Assembly: GCA_020466095.1 (NCBI GenBank)
Contig: CM035806.1
Span: 65,692,687 to 65,756,686, forward strand
From: Chlorops oryzae
Lineage: Eukaryota > Arthropoda > Insecta > Diptera > Chloropidae
Direction: 5' to 3'
DNA length: 64,000 nucleotides
This document shows positions 11,831 to 22,505 of this stretch, one piece after another. Position numbers and translations under genes: made by a program. The notes below the pieces were generated by a model. That model saw only the letters and a list, made by a program, of their open reading frames with translations, did no database searches and was not told the origin of the DNA. The first letter of the stretch is position 1. The number at the start of each line of letters is the position of its first letter.

Positions 11831-12762
11831 AGGAAGAGATAAACGTTGGTATTCTTCGGAGAATGACACCGCGTCACTGCGAGCTCTTGACCAAAACTTT
11901 TAAACTTGGCGTTTTAGTTAAACTAGAAAGCCACTTAAAAGATTGGCACATGGAAGAAAATTCGAGAGTGTCCTCCAAAGAATCCAATATTTGTGCTGCT
12001 ACTCCTACAGAGACGAATTCCGCTGATGCTTTTCCTAATTTGAAGGAAATATTAGAGAGCTCTACTCAAGGGCGAGCTTTATTGCAGAGACACAACAGTA
12101 ATGAGGAACTGCAAGACGGAATGAGATCTGTTTTAGTCGAAGTTTTAATAAACTATTTGATTCGAAATGATATCAAAATGACTGTTGCCTTGGCAGAGCA
12201 TCTCGCTGTTGGAATAGTTTCTTTATTTCCGTCAGAAATTAAGGTAAATCATCATTTCTTTTTGAAGTGAAGTGGTTTTAGTTTTAATATGCATTTCGTA
12301 ACTATTGTATGACAAACATAAATAATTATATTTTAGGCTCTTTATTTTTTGAGAGATAAGGAAAAAATTCTTGGAAAAATATACTCCAAATATTACAACC
12401 AGATTAAAATTCTCAAGAAGAGTGGCCTAGTACAAAAGGAACGCAATACATCTTCAGAAGTTCCTGAAATAGAGCCCGCTGGCATTGAACCTGGTAATAT
12501 TAGATCTGAATAATACTGTAAATAGTACTGTAGCGTTCTTAATTTATTTTACAAATAATTTTTTCTTTCCTTTTCCTAGAAAACTGTAAAGATGTTTGAA
12601 GCTGATTTAGAAGCAATTACTTCAGACAATTGTTCCTGGCCCGATTTAGAAAAGAATTGGGCAGCTACTAGCAGATTCAGATTGCAAGAAATTAATAACC
12701 AAGAGTCAACTGCTGTCATATTACAAAAATGGATTCATTATAAAAAGCCCTTAGGCTTCAAA
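11831..12762 (+). pseudogene. Spliced SAM-like cargo gene of uncharacterised family
   Basis: Three exons with proper borders. Exon A 11831-12243 starts after TTTTTCAG and ends before GTAAAT. Exon B 12337-12493 starts after ATTTTAG and ends before GTAATA. Exon C 12580-12762 starts after TTTTCCTAG and ends before GTACGC. Exon A reads EEINVGILRRMTPRHCELL, like the end of a SAM domain, then VLVEVLINYLIRNDIKM and AVGIVSLFPSEIK. Exon B reads LRDKEKILGKIYSKYY. Exon C has WPDLEKNWAATSRFR. A-B joins in frame; B-C is off by one and hits TGA near 12594, so a one-base loss has probably broken it. I recognise the architecture from uncharacterised arthropod proteins but know no function. It is open to the left, so more exons may exist upstream. 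Confidence 0.6.
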
Positions 12763-13407
12763 TTGGTACGCTTCAGATAACACCAGTTTATAGAAAAAAA
12801 TAAATAAATAATTGAATATAATACATGTGGAATAAAAAGTTTTTGTTATTGGATCAAATTCTTGTACGGAAAATTTGTAAATGGAATAAAAGGCATGTAA
12901 ATGGAACAAAAAGTTTTTGTTATTGGATCAAAATCTTGTACGCAAAATTTGTAAAGCGAACAAAATTTCCTTACTGGCAGTCTGTTAATAGTATGGATAT
13001 GTGTGCTATATACACAAAACTTATATTCTTATAACAAACTCCAGCTTTTTATTTTACAAAGCCATTTGTGAAATAAAATAAGTTTAAGTTAATCTTACAA
13101 AAAACTTTATTCAAATAAAAAAGTTTTTTGTGCATTTGCCATACTATTTGTAATAAAAATAAATAATTTTTCGCCTGCACAAACGGGCATTGGTAATTCT
13201 AACTTAAACTAACTTAACGCAACAAAGATATCGTTATTTATTTAATGAGTGTTTGTGCTATTTACTTAGGCAAATTTGTTACATAAACAAAAATTTCGAG
13301 AAATTGTTATATACACAAAAGTTTTCTGTTGACCGTATATTAACAAAAAATTTGTAACATTAGACTGGTTTTTTGTTTATATTACCATGAAAATTTTTTC
13401 TGTGTAC

Positions 13408-13693
13408 CCGCTTAGGGCTGTGTGAAAAGAAGCTATATATATTTCGGCATAACCACTCTAAGTCTCGTGGTAGTTTCTTACACGCATAGCTTACGCATAA
13501 GGGCAATGAATGGCAGGTCCACTTTAAATAAAAAATATTTGTTTCTGCCTGAAACAAAGCTTTAACGCCTGATAAATGGCCGGATATTACGCTGGCCCCA
13601 TCTGTAGCCAAACCAATAACGTTTTGAAGCGGAATGTTGTTAAAATTTAAAAAGTGCTTTATAGCTTCAAAGACTGATCTCGCATCGGACTTG
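13408..13693 (-). pseudogene. hAT-2 transposase, middle block
   Basis: The minus frame reads LPKSDARSVFEAIKHFL, then VIGLATDGASVISGHLSG (second catalytic Asp region), WTCHSLPLCVSYACKKLP and YSFFSHSPKR. This is a standard hAT order. It is cut on the right by the CAGGGCCGG hAT (13702) and on the left by the GTACACAG element (13407). Confidence 0.82.
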
Positions 13694-14255
13694 GGCAGCT
13701 CCAGGGCCGGATTATGGGGGGGGCCAGGGGGGCCAGTGGCACCGGGCCTCCACCACGTGGGGGCCCCCACCAGCAGTGATCAAATTCATTTTTTTTATTT
13801 ATTATAGTTTTCAAGATATTCAGTAACTACTCTCTTAAAATTTTCACTTGTTTATACGGTTATTCAGTGGACTTAAGAATTGAAAAACCCTTTTATCAAT
13901 CACAAAACGTACTTTTGCTAACAATCAATCTGTCGTTTAGTGAAAATATGCTACATAGTAAATTTTATTTTATAATATTCGCTCTACTCAGAGTCGCACT
14001 TGACCGCTTTTTCGTGGAGCAGCGGATTTGTGTTGCGGAGTAAGTGATTTTATGACGATTTATTTTAACCCTTTCGCCCTTACTGAGACAATACGTCGAA
14101 GCAATTTTCAACTCTTCATAACTTCTTTATTACTTCCAATATTTCTATATTTGAAAACTTCCAATAAGGCCATAAGTATTCTATGTGGTGAAATTGCCAT
14201 ATGTATGTGGTGGAAACAAGTATAACGTAATAAGTCTGAAAGATCATTATAAAAA

Positions 14256-14960
14256 GCAGTGATGCCTGATCAGCAGATTTTCGGCTAGATCTAGCAGATT
14301 TTGAAGTTGGACAGCGGAGAAATATGCATTCTTGCGGTTAGCAAAAAATCGAGCGGAATTTTTTCCGTACATTTTTAACCGAATTTGAATTACATGTTCT
14401 GTGGTCGTGCGCAAAAAGATAAAAAAAATGTATGTTCCATTTGTCCTCACCGAGCAGAGAAAAAAGAATTCCCCTGATCTGGGAATAATGGTCCACTACT
14501 TGTGAACATATACCTACCAGAAGTTGTTTTCAACTGTTGGTGAGGTTTTCCAAAATTCTGTGCGAGCAACTGAAATTCAAATATCATGTCTCTGACAAAC
14601 AACTTGTATTTTTTTTCTATTAGTAACCTTTCTTATCATACGAATTTCTGAGACAGAAACATTTTTTAAAGAAAACTACTCTTCTTATTCGAGAATAAAA
14701 CTGCTATTTTTGAACTAACCGCAAAAAAACTGCTGCCAATTTTTCAGCGAAATATTCCGCTGAATGTATCCAAAAAAGGTCGAAATTCCATAAATTTTAA
14801 TTTTAAAATTTCTTAAACAGTAATTTGGTCGCATGATATATTATACACATGTATTTTATAATTCCGCGGAGATTCCGTTAAATTGGCAACCACGTCGCAG
14901 AATCTAGAGGAAAGTGAAGAACTCCCTAGCAGAATTTAATATAACCGATCTGGCAACTTT
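14256..14960. repeat. Possible decayed hAT-like element
   Basis: CAGTGATGCCTGATCAGCAG near 14257 and AGATCTGGCAACTTTT... near 14950 are loosely inverted. Similar TTATAA-containing octamers flank them. Without an exact TSD this stays tentative. No coding sequence. Confidence 0.3.
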
Positions 14961-14999
14961 TATAAGAAGTTATCGAATTTTTTGCACGTTCTAATAAGT

Positions 15000-15145
15000 A
15001 GGGATGGGTATCGAGCATTAGAATGTCGATATCGTATATCGCCCGGATTGTTTATAAAGTCGAAATGATATGTCAAATTTTCGACTTTAATATGTCGATA
15101 TATCGATATATCGCGGATATATATATATATATATGAAGCACCAAA
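15000..15145. repeat. TATCGATA-rich short repeat
   Basis: Opens with GTAGGGATGGGTATCGA and carries many ATATCGATAT-type palindromes, ending in a TA run (15117-15134). The opening resembles TAGGGATGGGC hAT ends seen at 42017, but no right end or TSD was found. Confidence 0.35.
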
Positions 15146-15245
15146 TAAACATTCAATCCGCCTGATCAATCACCCGTGTACGTGTTGATGTACACTTACC
15201 CATACAATTGACATCATGCATCAGTGTACCACACCCAATAAGCAC

Positions 15246-16018
15246 CCCAGCAAGAAACCTAAGCGTTATATATGCCGTATATAACAGTTAAAATAACGCT
15301 TATACTTTTCGTTAGAGCCTTATGGAAGTGTATAGATTTTCAACGGAAAGATTTTGTGTGTATGAGCCATACATCCCTTTCTGTCGCAAGCAAATGCGCA
15401 TAGCTTCCTCTCTTTCTTACTAATATCACATTATGCGTTAGTGTTTTTGTAATTGTAACAGTTTTATGCGCCGTATAAGTACGGCTAATATAAGCGTTAG
15501 TATCATATTAGTGCTAACGTAAAACCATCGACGATTTCTATGGTGAAAATCCTGTTCATAAAATAAAATGCAGTTTCTATTTTCATAAATTTTGATTTAT
15601 AAAATTGGCATAGAATAAAAAAATCACAATGGTAAGGCACATCATGTCGATGAATATTATAATCCCTATTTCTCAAATAATAATAATTAGAATACCAAAT
15701 TTTATAAGGAAATCACAACACACTAACAGCTATTTTAAATCAAACAAATTTTTAAAAATTTTCTCCAAAAAATTATATAATTGTCTCAACAATATTATTT
15801 TCAAACACCAAGCGCACAATCACAATAGTTATGTAAAATATTGGGCAGTTTGGTGTGAATCACTCAGTACCTGGTAGCTTCCCATACAAACTTTTGTGAG
15901 TACTCGGTTTTTTTATGAGCACGCAAAAAAATGTTGATCACTAGATTGTGAATGTGTTAGTTGATGCCTCTTTTGACTTATATGAGTTAGTGACTCTTCG
16001 TATTCATTTCTTGCTGGG
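15246..16018. mobile_element. TIR element with CCCAGCAAGAAA ends
   Basis: CCCAGCAAGAAA (15246-15257) and its complement TTTCTTGCTGGG (16007-16018) bound 773 bp. The subterminal part repeats motifs such as AAGCGTTAT and ATAACGCTTAT. Coding capacity is absent. A related CCCAGCAAACA end starts at 63811. Target duplication is not clear. Confidence 0.55.
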
Positions 16019-16254
16019 ACAGCGAGTTCGAATCGAATTCGAATTCGTGAGGGAGTAACCTTTTTACGCGGTTCGTATTTTTATCGAATTTTTTTATCGT
16101 TTACGAACCTAAGCGAACCGATTCTTGAATTGTTTTCGAATAAAAATGTGACTTTTTTTCAATGTAAAAATCAAATAAGAGCCTAATTATAAGACTACTT
16201 TGGAAAAAAAATTAAAAAAAACGTTTCCAATGCTGCTTATCACAACTCTTTTAA

Positions 16255-16325
16255 ATCCACGCTGTGAGATTTAAACCGCGAACCTCTCGATTACTAGTCA
16301 TCTGCTTACCCATTACACCGTCGTT
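16255..16325 (-). other. tRNA-like sequence, probably not a functional tRNA
   Basis: On the minus strand a box-A-like GTGTAATGGGTAAGC is followed by GGTTCGCGGTTTAAATCTC, close to a box B. The acceptor stem is poor and no normal anticodon arm can be drawn with confidence. It may be a tRNA pseudogene or the head of a SINE. Confidence 0.3.
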
Positions 16326-16579
16326 GCCGAATTGAGATGACTGCATTTTTTTCGTTTATAAGTTTAAGTTGATCCTATATTTTTATCGAATGCCTCTCGA
16401 TAAATAAACAAAATGTGAACGTTGAAAAATATTTTCATTCTTATAATTGATAACCTTTCTACAAACACATTTTCTGCTATTGTGTGAAATTTCATCCTAT
16501 ATCTTTCAATTAACAGAGGGGCCACCACCATTCTCTGGCCCCCGGGCCCCGGCAACCTTAATCCGGCTCTGGGCAGCTC

Positions 16580-17349
16580 TAATAGTGCTAGGAAGCGATC
16601 ACATACAATAAAATTTGTTACGAATCTAACAACAATCACTAGACATTTTGAAGCTGAAACATCCGTGGTTTCATCAATTATAATTGAAAACTTACATTTT
16701 CTTAATGTTGAAATCAGCACTTCAGATGCTCTTTTTGAAATTTCTTCAGTTATTTGTATCGCCTTTGTTCGAGCACACTTAAGACGCTTAGCGACTTTTG
16801 AATCGGGACAACATTCAGCTAGCAGCTGAGGAAGAGAGTCCATCAAAAGGAAAGGCAAGTTGTGTGCTATTAAGAACATGACCATTGTCAATTCCGCGTG
16901 TTTCACCATTTTAGATATATCATCCTGCTCTGGATCCAAAAAGCTCTGCAAGGATGCTTGATTCCTTTTTGTTATTACATTCTCGCAATGTGTTGAGCAT
17001 TTTTCGTGCCTTTTGAGGTGCGATACAATTTTGAAAACTTTCTTTTCGCATGCCTTGCAAAAAGCAAAACCATTTCTATTTTCCAGCCATGGAAACTGTT
17101 TCAGCCATGCCTCTTGGAATTTTCTCTCTCTCTTCGGTGTTTCGCTAGAGAGAAATTATAAAATTCATTTCTGGCATTGGCAAGACAATTTGATTACCTT
17201 TCATCATTTTTTTCCATTAACTGTGATTCCACTTCAATGTCATCCGCCGCTTCATTTTCTAGATCCGTTTTTGGTTTTTTAATGAGAAATCTAAAAAAAA
17301 TTGATTTAATTGAAGCTACATCTTATTTTTATCAAATTTACCTATCCAT
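16580..17349 (-). pseudogene. hAT-2 transposase, N-terminal exons with BED-type finger
   Basis: Three exons can be read on the minus strand. Exon 1 (17349-17342) starts ATGGATAG. Exon 2 (17290-17198) reads FLIKKPKTDLENEAADD and ESQLMEKNDE. Exon 3 (17144 to 16580) begins SETPKRERKFQEAWLKQFPW, followed by a BED-type finger, FCKACEKKVFKIVSHLKRHE with CSTH. It continues QSFLDPEQDD and KFSIIIDETTDVSASKC, the first catalytic Asp region. Introns 17341-17291 and 17197-17145 have GT..AG ends and keep the frame. This gives a real start codon and a complete N-terminus, so before the nested insertions hAT-2 may have been autonomous. The exon is cut at 16579 by the CAGGGCCGG element. Confidence 0.82.
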
Positions 17350-17543
17350 TTCCAAAGAACTCCGATGGGCTCCAGATTTAAATGTGCTTTAGATTTAAAT
17401 TTCGGAATTGATGCATCAAAGATATCGAAATTTTCCTTCGATAAATATTCATTCTACACACGGCGAGGCATTTCGATAGTTAAACATTGTTTTGTTGGAT
17501 AGGGATTGAAATCTCTTACCGAAGCCGTACACGCTCAAATAAA
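17350..17543. other. Leader side of hAT-2, terminus not found
   Basis: Between the hAT-2 start codon and the next element lies sequence with AGATTTAAAT repeats but no obvious TIR. The hAT-2 right end may have been displaced or lost when the DDE_4/SWIM element inserted at 17544. Confidence 0.35.
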
Positions 17544-18055
17544 GGGTCTGGCGGGTTAAGCAAAGGCATGCGGCATCATCAAAGGAATTTTAAAATTTTG
17601 TTGATTTTTCGATAGGCGCCATCTAACAACACTGTGGAGACCACTTTTTAGATTTTTATTTTGAACGGTCCTTGAAATATCCTTGAAAATCCGTTTTTAT
17701 AAGCCTTTTTTCAAAATTTTATTTCTCAACAACCAATTGAGATAGAGAGACGATCTAAGCAGATTATGTTAGATAATAAAACAAGGAAGCTAAAAAAATT
17801 TTTTTTAATTTTACACTGAGAAAAGTTTTTTTACAAAACTAAAAAGAAAACTTTGAATATTTTTTTCAGTGTATTCCCAGTTTCGCGCCACTCTATAATT
17901 TTTTTTCAGAAACACCCCTTAGTATTATATTTACTTTCATTTAAAAGAAAAAAATATTTAATTCAGATGGCGCAGCACTGCGATATTCAGACAAATATAA
18001 GGGTAAATAGATCCTCCCAGTATTGATATGCTGGCGTAGACCTGCGTATGTATAC

Positions 18056-18408
18056 CATATACCATACTAAAAAATATGGTAAATCTAGTATAAATATTGA
18101 TTTTTCTTAAAATTCGTCTGAGAAGACTTTTAGTAAAATTCAATGACAAATTTTTTTGTAGAACATTTTAATCCGTTAAACCGCACCGTTATGTGACTAT
18201 TTAACCCAGTTTTCCAAAAACTGTTCAAAAGCCTTCTTAAACTGGGTATTAAAGGGTTAATATGTTCCACAAAAATATTCCTTGGAAAATTTCACTGGGG
18301 GTTGTCAAAGACATTGAGCACCTATGGGTTAAACCTACTTGAGAAAAGTGTAAAAAGTATAAATCAATATTTATACTAGATTTACCATATTTTTTAGTAT
18401 GGTATATG
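18056..18408. mobile_element. 353-bp MITE inside the left arm of the SWIM element
   Basis: CATATACCATACTAAAAAAT (18056 on) and its complement (ending 18408) form inverted ends of about 47 bp around a 260-bp core. It is absent from the equivalent place in the right arm (near 21710), so it inserted after the long arms formed. Possible 2-bp flank AC on both sides. Confidence 0.7.
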
Positions 18409-18856
18409 ACCAATATTGCGAAATTTTAATACACTGTAAAAAAAAATTGTAGCCTGCCAGACCAAAAACCAGTTGAGGTTTTACTATTCCACATGTGTAC
18501 TTTCATTTGCAATTGGTTTGGTTTGGGCCTGAGCCGATGACCTGAAAATTGTCGCACTGTGTTATTCAACTCATCCTAAAGTGGTAGATGTTTCTGTATA
18601 CCTACGCAGTTAAAGTAGCAAAAGAGGGCAAGTGGTTGGATTTACAAAAGATTGTGGTTTAATTTTGTGTTTTCTGATCACATTTTATTGCATATATTTT
18701 TCCATCCCACAATACCTTATACCTAAATATTACTTAAAATCATAAAATATAAACCTACCCCTATGAAAACTATTAACAAACGAACTTAACTTATACAAAA
18801 CACTGATCTTACATCTCTACCTGCTTTTGTTAAAAAAAGACTTCATCCTGAGAGGC

Positions 18857-19411
18857 TTAGTCGTCATCATCGCTGAATTCGTTGATTACAACGTTTGCAT
18901 TATTTTGGGAAAATAATTTTGATAATTGTTCTGCAGGTCGAATTATTCGCGAAAGGTACCGAGCATGCGATAGGTAATAAATTATGCTTGATACGTGAGC
19001 GCAACATCCAACAGTTCTCGTTCCATTAGGACAACTGCAGCAATATCGCTGAATTCCGCTTAAATCGTTATTTGCTGTGTACTCTACATATACTGTGTAG
19101 TGTTTTTTGTTGATGTGGCGCGATTGTACCTGAAACTGCAGAAGGGTTGGTGACTGCTTTGCGTACTTCGCCCATATCGTGTCATCTGTGATTAACTCTG
19201 CCAGGTAGGATACTGCCAAAGAAAGTTGATAAGGCCCAGTAAATAATATCTTGAGATGTTCCTCCGTGAGCTGTGGAAAGTCTAATATAGCTGAAGTGTC
19301 CAGTGCGCAGAAAATTACTTCTTTTTTTGTTATAACCCTTCTCCTCGACTTCGTCTCATAATGTGTTGGGAGTGTCCATGCGGCTTTCCATATGAAGGAG
19401 AATTTCTTCAC
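18857..19411 (-). pseudogene. SWIM zinc-finger region of the transposase (shifted frame)
   Basis: The minus strand reads LDTSAILDFPQLTEEHLKIL, then YQLSLAVSYLAEL, then YCCSCPNGTRTVGCCAHVSS. The last is a SWIM-type finger (C-x-C...C-x-H), and the protein ends in an acidic tail (FSDDDD). In related proteins SWIM follows directly after the DDE_4 domain in one chain. Here it is in another frame, overlapping the end of the transposase frame (19356-19411), so a frameshift near 19380 has split one gene. SWIM fingers are thought to bind DNA or protein. The 3' codons are duplicated in inverted orientation at 21130-21220. Confidence 0.72.
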
Positions 19412-20864
19412 TTAATTCCCCATCCGAGTCCAGTCGTTTGCCAAATTCGTTGTGCAAATATCCTGCGATCTTGCAAGTATCTCCAACTCTCGGGAGCAGT
19501 TTATTGTCCAAATTGTGGTGAAGCAATTTATATTTCTGTGCTATGGCACCATGTACAGCTTCCACAACCCATCTTATTTTTGTAACTTTTCTGGATTCAT
19601 TGGCTTCGGTGGTGTGCAATTGATTTTTGTTTCCTTTGAGGGCTGGCATGAGTACACGGAATCCTCCTTCTTCAATTTTGTTGACCACATCTCGAAAACC
19701 ACGATCTACGACAAATATGTCATCCTCCTTAAGTACATTTCTGAAGTCTTGGTCTAGCATCACGTTATTCATAATAGATGCGTCATTTTGCGTTCCAAGA
19801 TATGGACCACATATGTCTGCGATGAATCCGTTGGTTGTACAGATAGTAAAGGGCTCACACAAATGAGTCTTTTTTTGGCCAGAATATGGTTTCCTCTGGT
19901 ATTCGTTGTTTGTACTTTTCTGGTGACGAATGTATGTACCGTCGAAAATTACAACAAGCTGGTCACTTCGAAGCTTTAGCAGTTGGGTAGCTGTTCTTGA
20001 TGTTTGGGCCAGAAGGACTTCTCTTGAAATATTCTTTATTCTAAATGATGTAATAACGTCTTTTTTGAAGGCTTCAATAACAACAGCAAACATTGATGAC
20101 ACTTGTTGAGGTCCTTTGATTCCAAATACGGTTGCTGTAACGTTGTTTGACATATCGGTTCTAAGCTTGAACAAGAATACTGCGATTGCTTGAATGTTGG
20201 TGTTAACTTTACATTTCAGTGACACTAGCTTTTGTTCCAGCACTTTGATATTTTCCCATCGGAGTCCAGTGAGATGTTGTATTTCGCTGTCTGAAACCGT
20301 TTCATCCTTAATTTTAATAAACAAAGAACCGCTGTCACCGAAAATGCTTTTGAAAAAGGGTTCGACCTCTGCACTCTTTAAAAGTGTGGAATTGGAGATG
20401 ACTTTAAGCTTTGGTATTTCATCCTCAAAAAATATAGAGCTAATTAAATGTGTAGAGCAGCAACGATTTCCCACAGGGATGTAAATTTTGGCTTTTTTGT
20501 AGACCTGGACGCGAGCTTCGATTGGAACCACTTTCATTTCTTCTTCTTTTAATTGGCATATAGTGCACGATCGGTGATTTATAGCAACTCGCTTGATGTT
20601 GAAATCCATGGAATCTTCTTCATCATAAATGTAATCGGGATCATTTTCTTCATTTTCGTCTTCCTGTAATCCAGCATGTTGTGACGTTGATGGGCCAAGC
20701 TCCTGTCCAAGGCGGCGACATTTATCGCAGAGTTTATCCTTCATTGAAATTGTTTTTTTAAGACGAATGCTATACAGCTGGGCTTCTGCTATCGTATTAA
20801 TGAGTTTTTTTCGCCCTTTGAACTTCGCTACATCTTTATTACAGTTTTGACAACGTTGAACCAT
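19356..20864 (-). pseudogene. DDE_4 (IS5-like/ISL2EU-type) transposase
   Basis: I take the ATG at 20864-20862 (MVQRCQNCNKDVAKFKG) as start because the Cys-containing N-terminus begins there; the frame is open further upstream without recognisable sequence. Two C-x2-C pairs (RCQNC and CDKC) and a third Cys group (RSCTIC) suggest an N-terminal metal-binding region. The catalytic part follows: VVIFDGTYIRH (first Asp), AYGP-like GPYLGTQNDASIM, IFVVDRGFRD (second Asp) and KIRWVVEAVHGAI (Glu). The three positions match the DDE_4 superfamily. The frame ends at 19356 after a shift relative to the SWIM part. Intact catalytic motifs suggest recent decay. Confidence 0.83.
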
Positions 20865-21129
20865 TTTAGTCAATTGAGAACAATAAATTTTCAAGTTAAC
20901 ACGGTGAGCGATAATGATTGAATAATGAAGGTTTATTTCTGATTTCCTTATATATAGGAAAAAGGGCTCAAAATATTTTAAAATATGCAACGGGCCCTTG
21001 ATTAGTCTTGCACTTGCAATCAAAACCCATAAAGTAAAATCTGAGAAACTACACTTTTTTGCTTCAAACTTTTTTAATAGCACCTGGTAGAAAGGTCAGT
21101 CCTCTATTTTTTACAAGGCGAATCACGAA

Positions 21130-21220
21130 TAATTCGACCTGCAGAACAATTATCAAAATTATTTTCCCAAAATAATGCAAACGTTGTAATCAACGAATTC
21201 AGCGATGATGACGACTAAGC
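21130..21220 (+). pseudogene. Inverted duplicate of the SWIM gene 3' end
   Basis: Forward strand repeats the last 30 or so codons of the SWIM reading frame (RIIRPAEQLSKLF to the FSDDDD tail and stop), in opposite orientation to the main gene. It forms the inner limit of the right arm. It has no start or domain of its own. Confidence 0.75.
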
Positions 21221-22153
21221 CTCTCAGGATGAAGTCTTTTTTTTAACAAAAGCAGGTAGAGATGTAAGATCAGTGTTTTGTATAAGTTAAGTTCGTTTGT
21301 TAATAGTTTTCATAGGGGTAGGTTTATAATTTATGATTTTAATAATATTTAGGTATAAGGTATTGTGGGATGGAAAAATATATCCAATAAAATGTGATCA
21401 GAAAACAAAAAAATTAAACCACAATCTTTTTATTATAAATCCAACCACTTGCCCTCTTTTGCTACTTTAACTGCGTAGGTATACAGAAACATCTACCACT
21501 TTAGGATGAGTTGAATAATTAAGAAAATGATGTCAACAGGAATTCGTACTGTTCTAAAAAAAAAAAAAAATTAAACCGAACAAAAGTTACTTGTGGGGAA
21601 TTTAATAGATAAAAATTATATGAGCGCGCGGATTATCGAATATTTAATTAATGTCCTACATTTCGTATGAGTGATGCCTTTTGTATGGGATTTCGGACAA
21701 ATGTACCACATACGCAGGTCTTTGTCTGAATATCGCTGCGCCATCTGAATTAAATATTTTTTTCTTTTAAATGAAAGTTAATACTAAGGGGTGTTTCTAA
21801 AAAAAATTATAGAGTGGCGCGAAACTGGGAATACACTGAAAAAAATATTCAAAATTTTCTTTTTAGTTTTGTAAAAAAAAAATTTCTCAGTGTAAAAATT
21901 AAAAAAAAAAAAATTTTTTAGCTTCCTTGTTTTATTATCTAACATAATCTGCTTAGATCGTCTCTCTATCTCAATTGGCTGTTGAGAAATAAAATTTTGA
22001 AAAAGGCTTATAAAAAGGATTTTCAAGGATATTTCAAGGACCGTTCAAAATAAAAATCTAAAAAGTGGTCTCCACAGTGTTGTTAGATGGCGCCTATCGA
22101 AAAATCAGCAAAATTTAAAACTTCCTGTCATGATGCCGCAACCCGCTAGACCC

Positions 22154-22505
22154 TTTGCAAGCACAGCATATTTGACCGTGTGTGGAGCTGCTTGCAAACG
22201 AATTTTTCTTCAGAAAAATTTGCTAAAGACTGCAAATTGCAGTCTGAAGTCTTTTTTGTTTTCATGAATTATAAGTCTTTTTTCCAATCTTAAACTGACT
22301 TACATATTTAAATTGCAGTCTTTTTTCGATGTATGAAAATTCCAATCGCATCGCCATTGATTTTTTTTATGAAGAAAACAAGTGAAAAGAATGCAAAAGA
22401 CTGCAAAAGGACTGCAAAAGAATGCATTTTGGGACTGAAAGTAAATAATTTCAGCCAATGAATAACGAAAAAATGATTTTAAAAAAACACTTATTATTCA
22501 GGAAT
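22154..22505. repeat. AGACTGCAAA-rich repeat block
   Basis: Many direct and inverted copies of GACTGCAAA / TTGCAGTCTTT (for example 22225-22260, 22310-22325, 22390-22425 and again near 22535). This looks like a subterminal region of a transposon whose ends I cannot place. It may belong to hAT-2 or to another layer in the nest. Confidence 0.45.

Larger units (their letters stand above)
10602..13407. mobile_element. TIR element (GTACACAGAAA ends) carrying a cargo gene
   Basis: Left end GTACACAGAAAGAATTCTTA (10602 on) pairs with the right end, whose complement reads GTACACAGAAAAAATTTTCA (ending 13407); similarity runs for about 30 bp. The flanks are hAT-2 transposase coding sequence on both sides, so this is a real insertion. 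I could not settle a target duplication. The interior has many ACAAA..TTTGT motifs near both ends and no transposase I can recognise. Instead it holds a three-exon SAM-like gene (11831-12762). The superfamily is unknown to me. Confidence 0.65.
13694..16579. mobile_element. Non-autonomous hAT with CAGGGCCGGATT ends
   Basis: Left end CAGGGCCGGATTATGG (13702 on); the complement of the right end reads CAGAGCCGGATTAAGG (ending 16571). Both are flanked by GGCAGCTC (13694-13701 and 16572-16579). GC-rich GGGCCC subterminal sequence occurs at both ends. The ends resemble the Tip100/Zaphod branch of hAT. It interrupts the hAT-2 transposase between its two catalytic Asp regions. No transposase is visible inside; further repeats (14256-14960, 15000-15140, 15246-16018) fill it. 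Confidence 0.82.
17544..22153 (-). mobile_element. DDE_4/SWIM transposon with kilobase-long inverted ends
   Basis: The left arm starts GGGTCTGGCGGGTT and the right arm ends in its near complement AACCCGCTAGACCC. The arms stay alignable for over 1 kb: left 17544-18946, right about 21130-22153. The left is longer because it holds a 353-bp MITE (18056-18408) and other extra sequence. Remarkably, the arms include the last codons of the element's own SWIM gene, present in both orientations (18857-18946 and 21130-21220). The transposase and SWIM genes occupy the centre. Architecture resembles ISL2EU/IS4EU-like elements. The target duplication is not clear (AAA/TTT at the borders). Confidence 0.72.
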
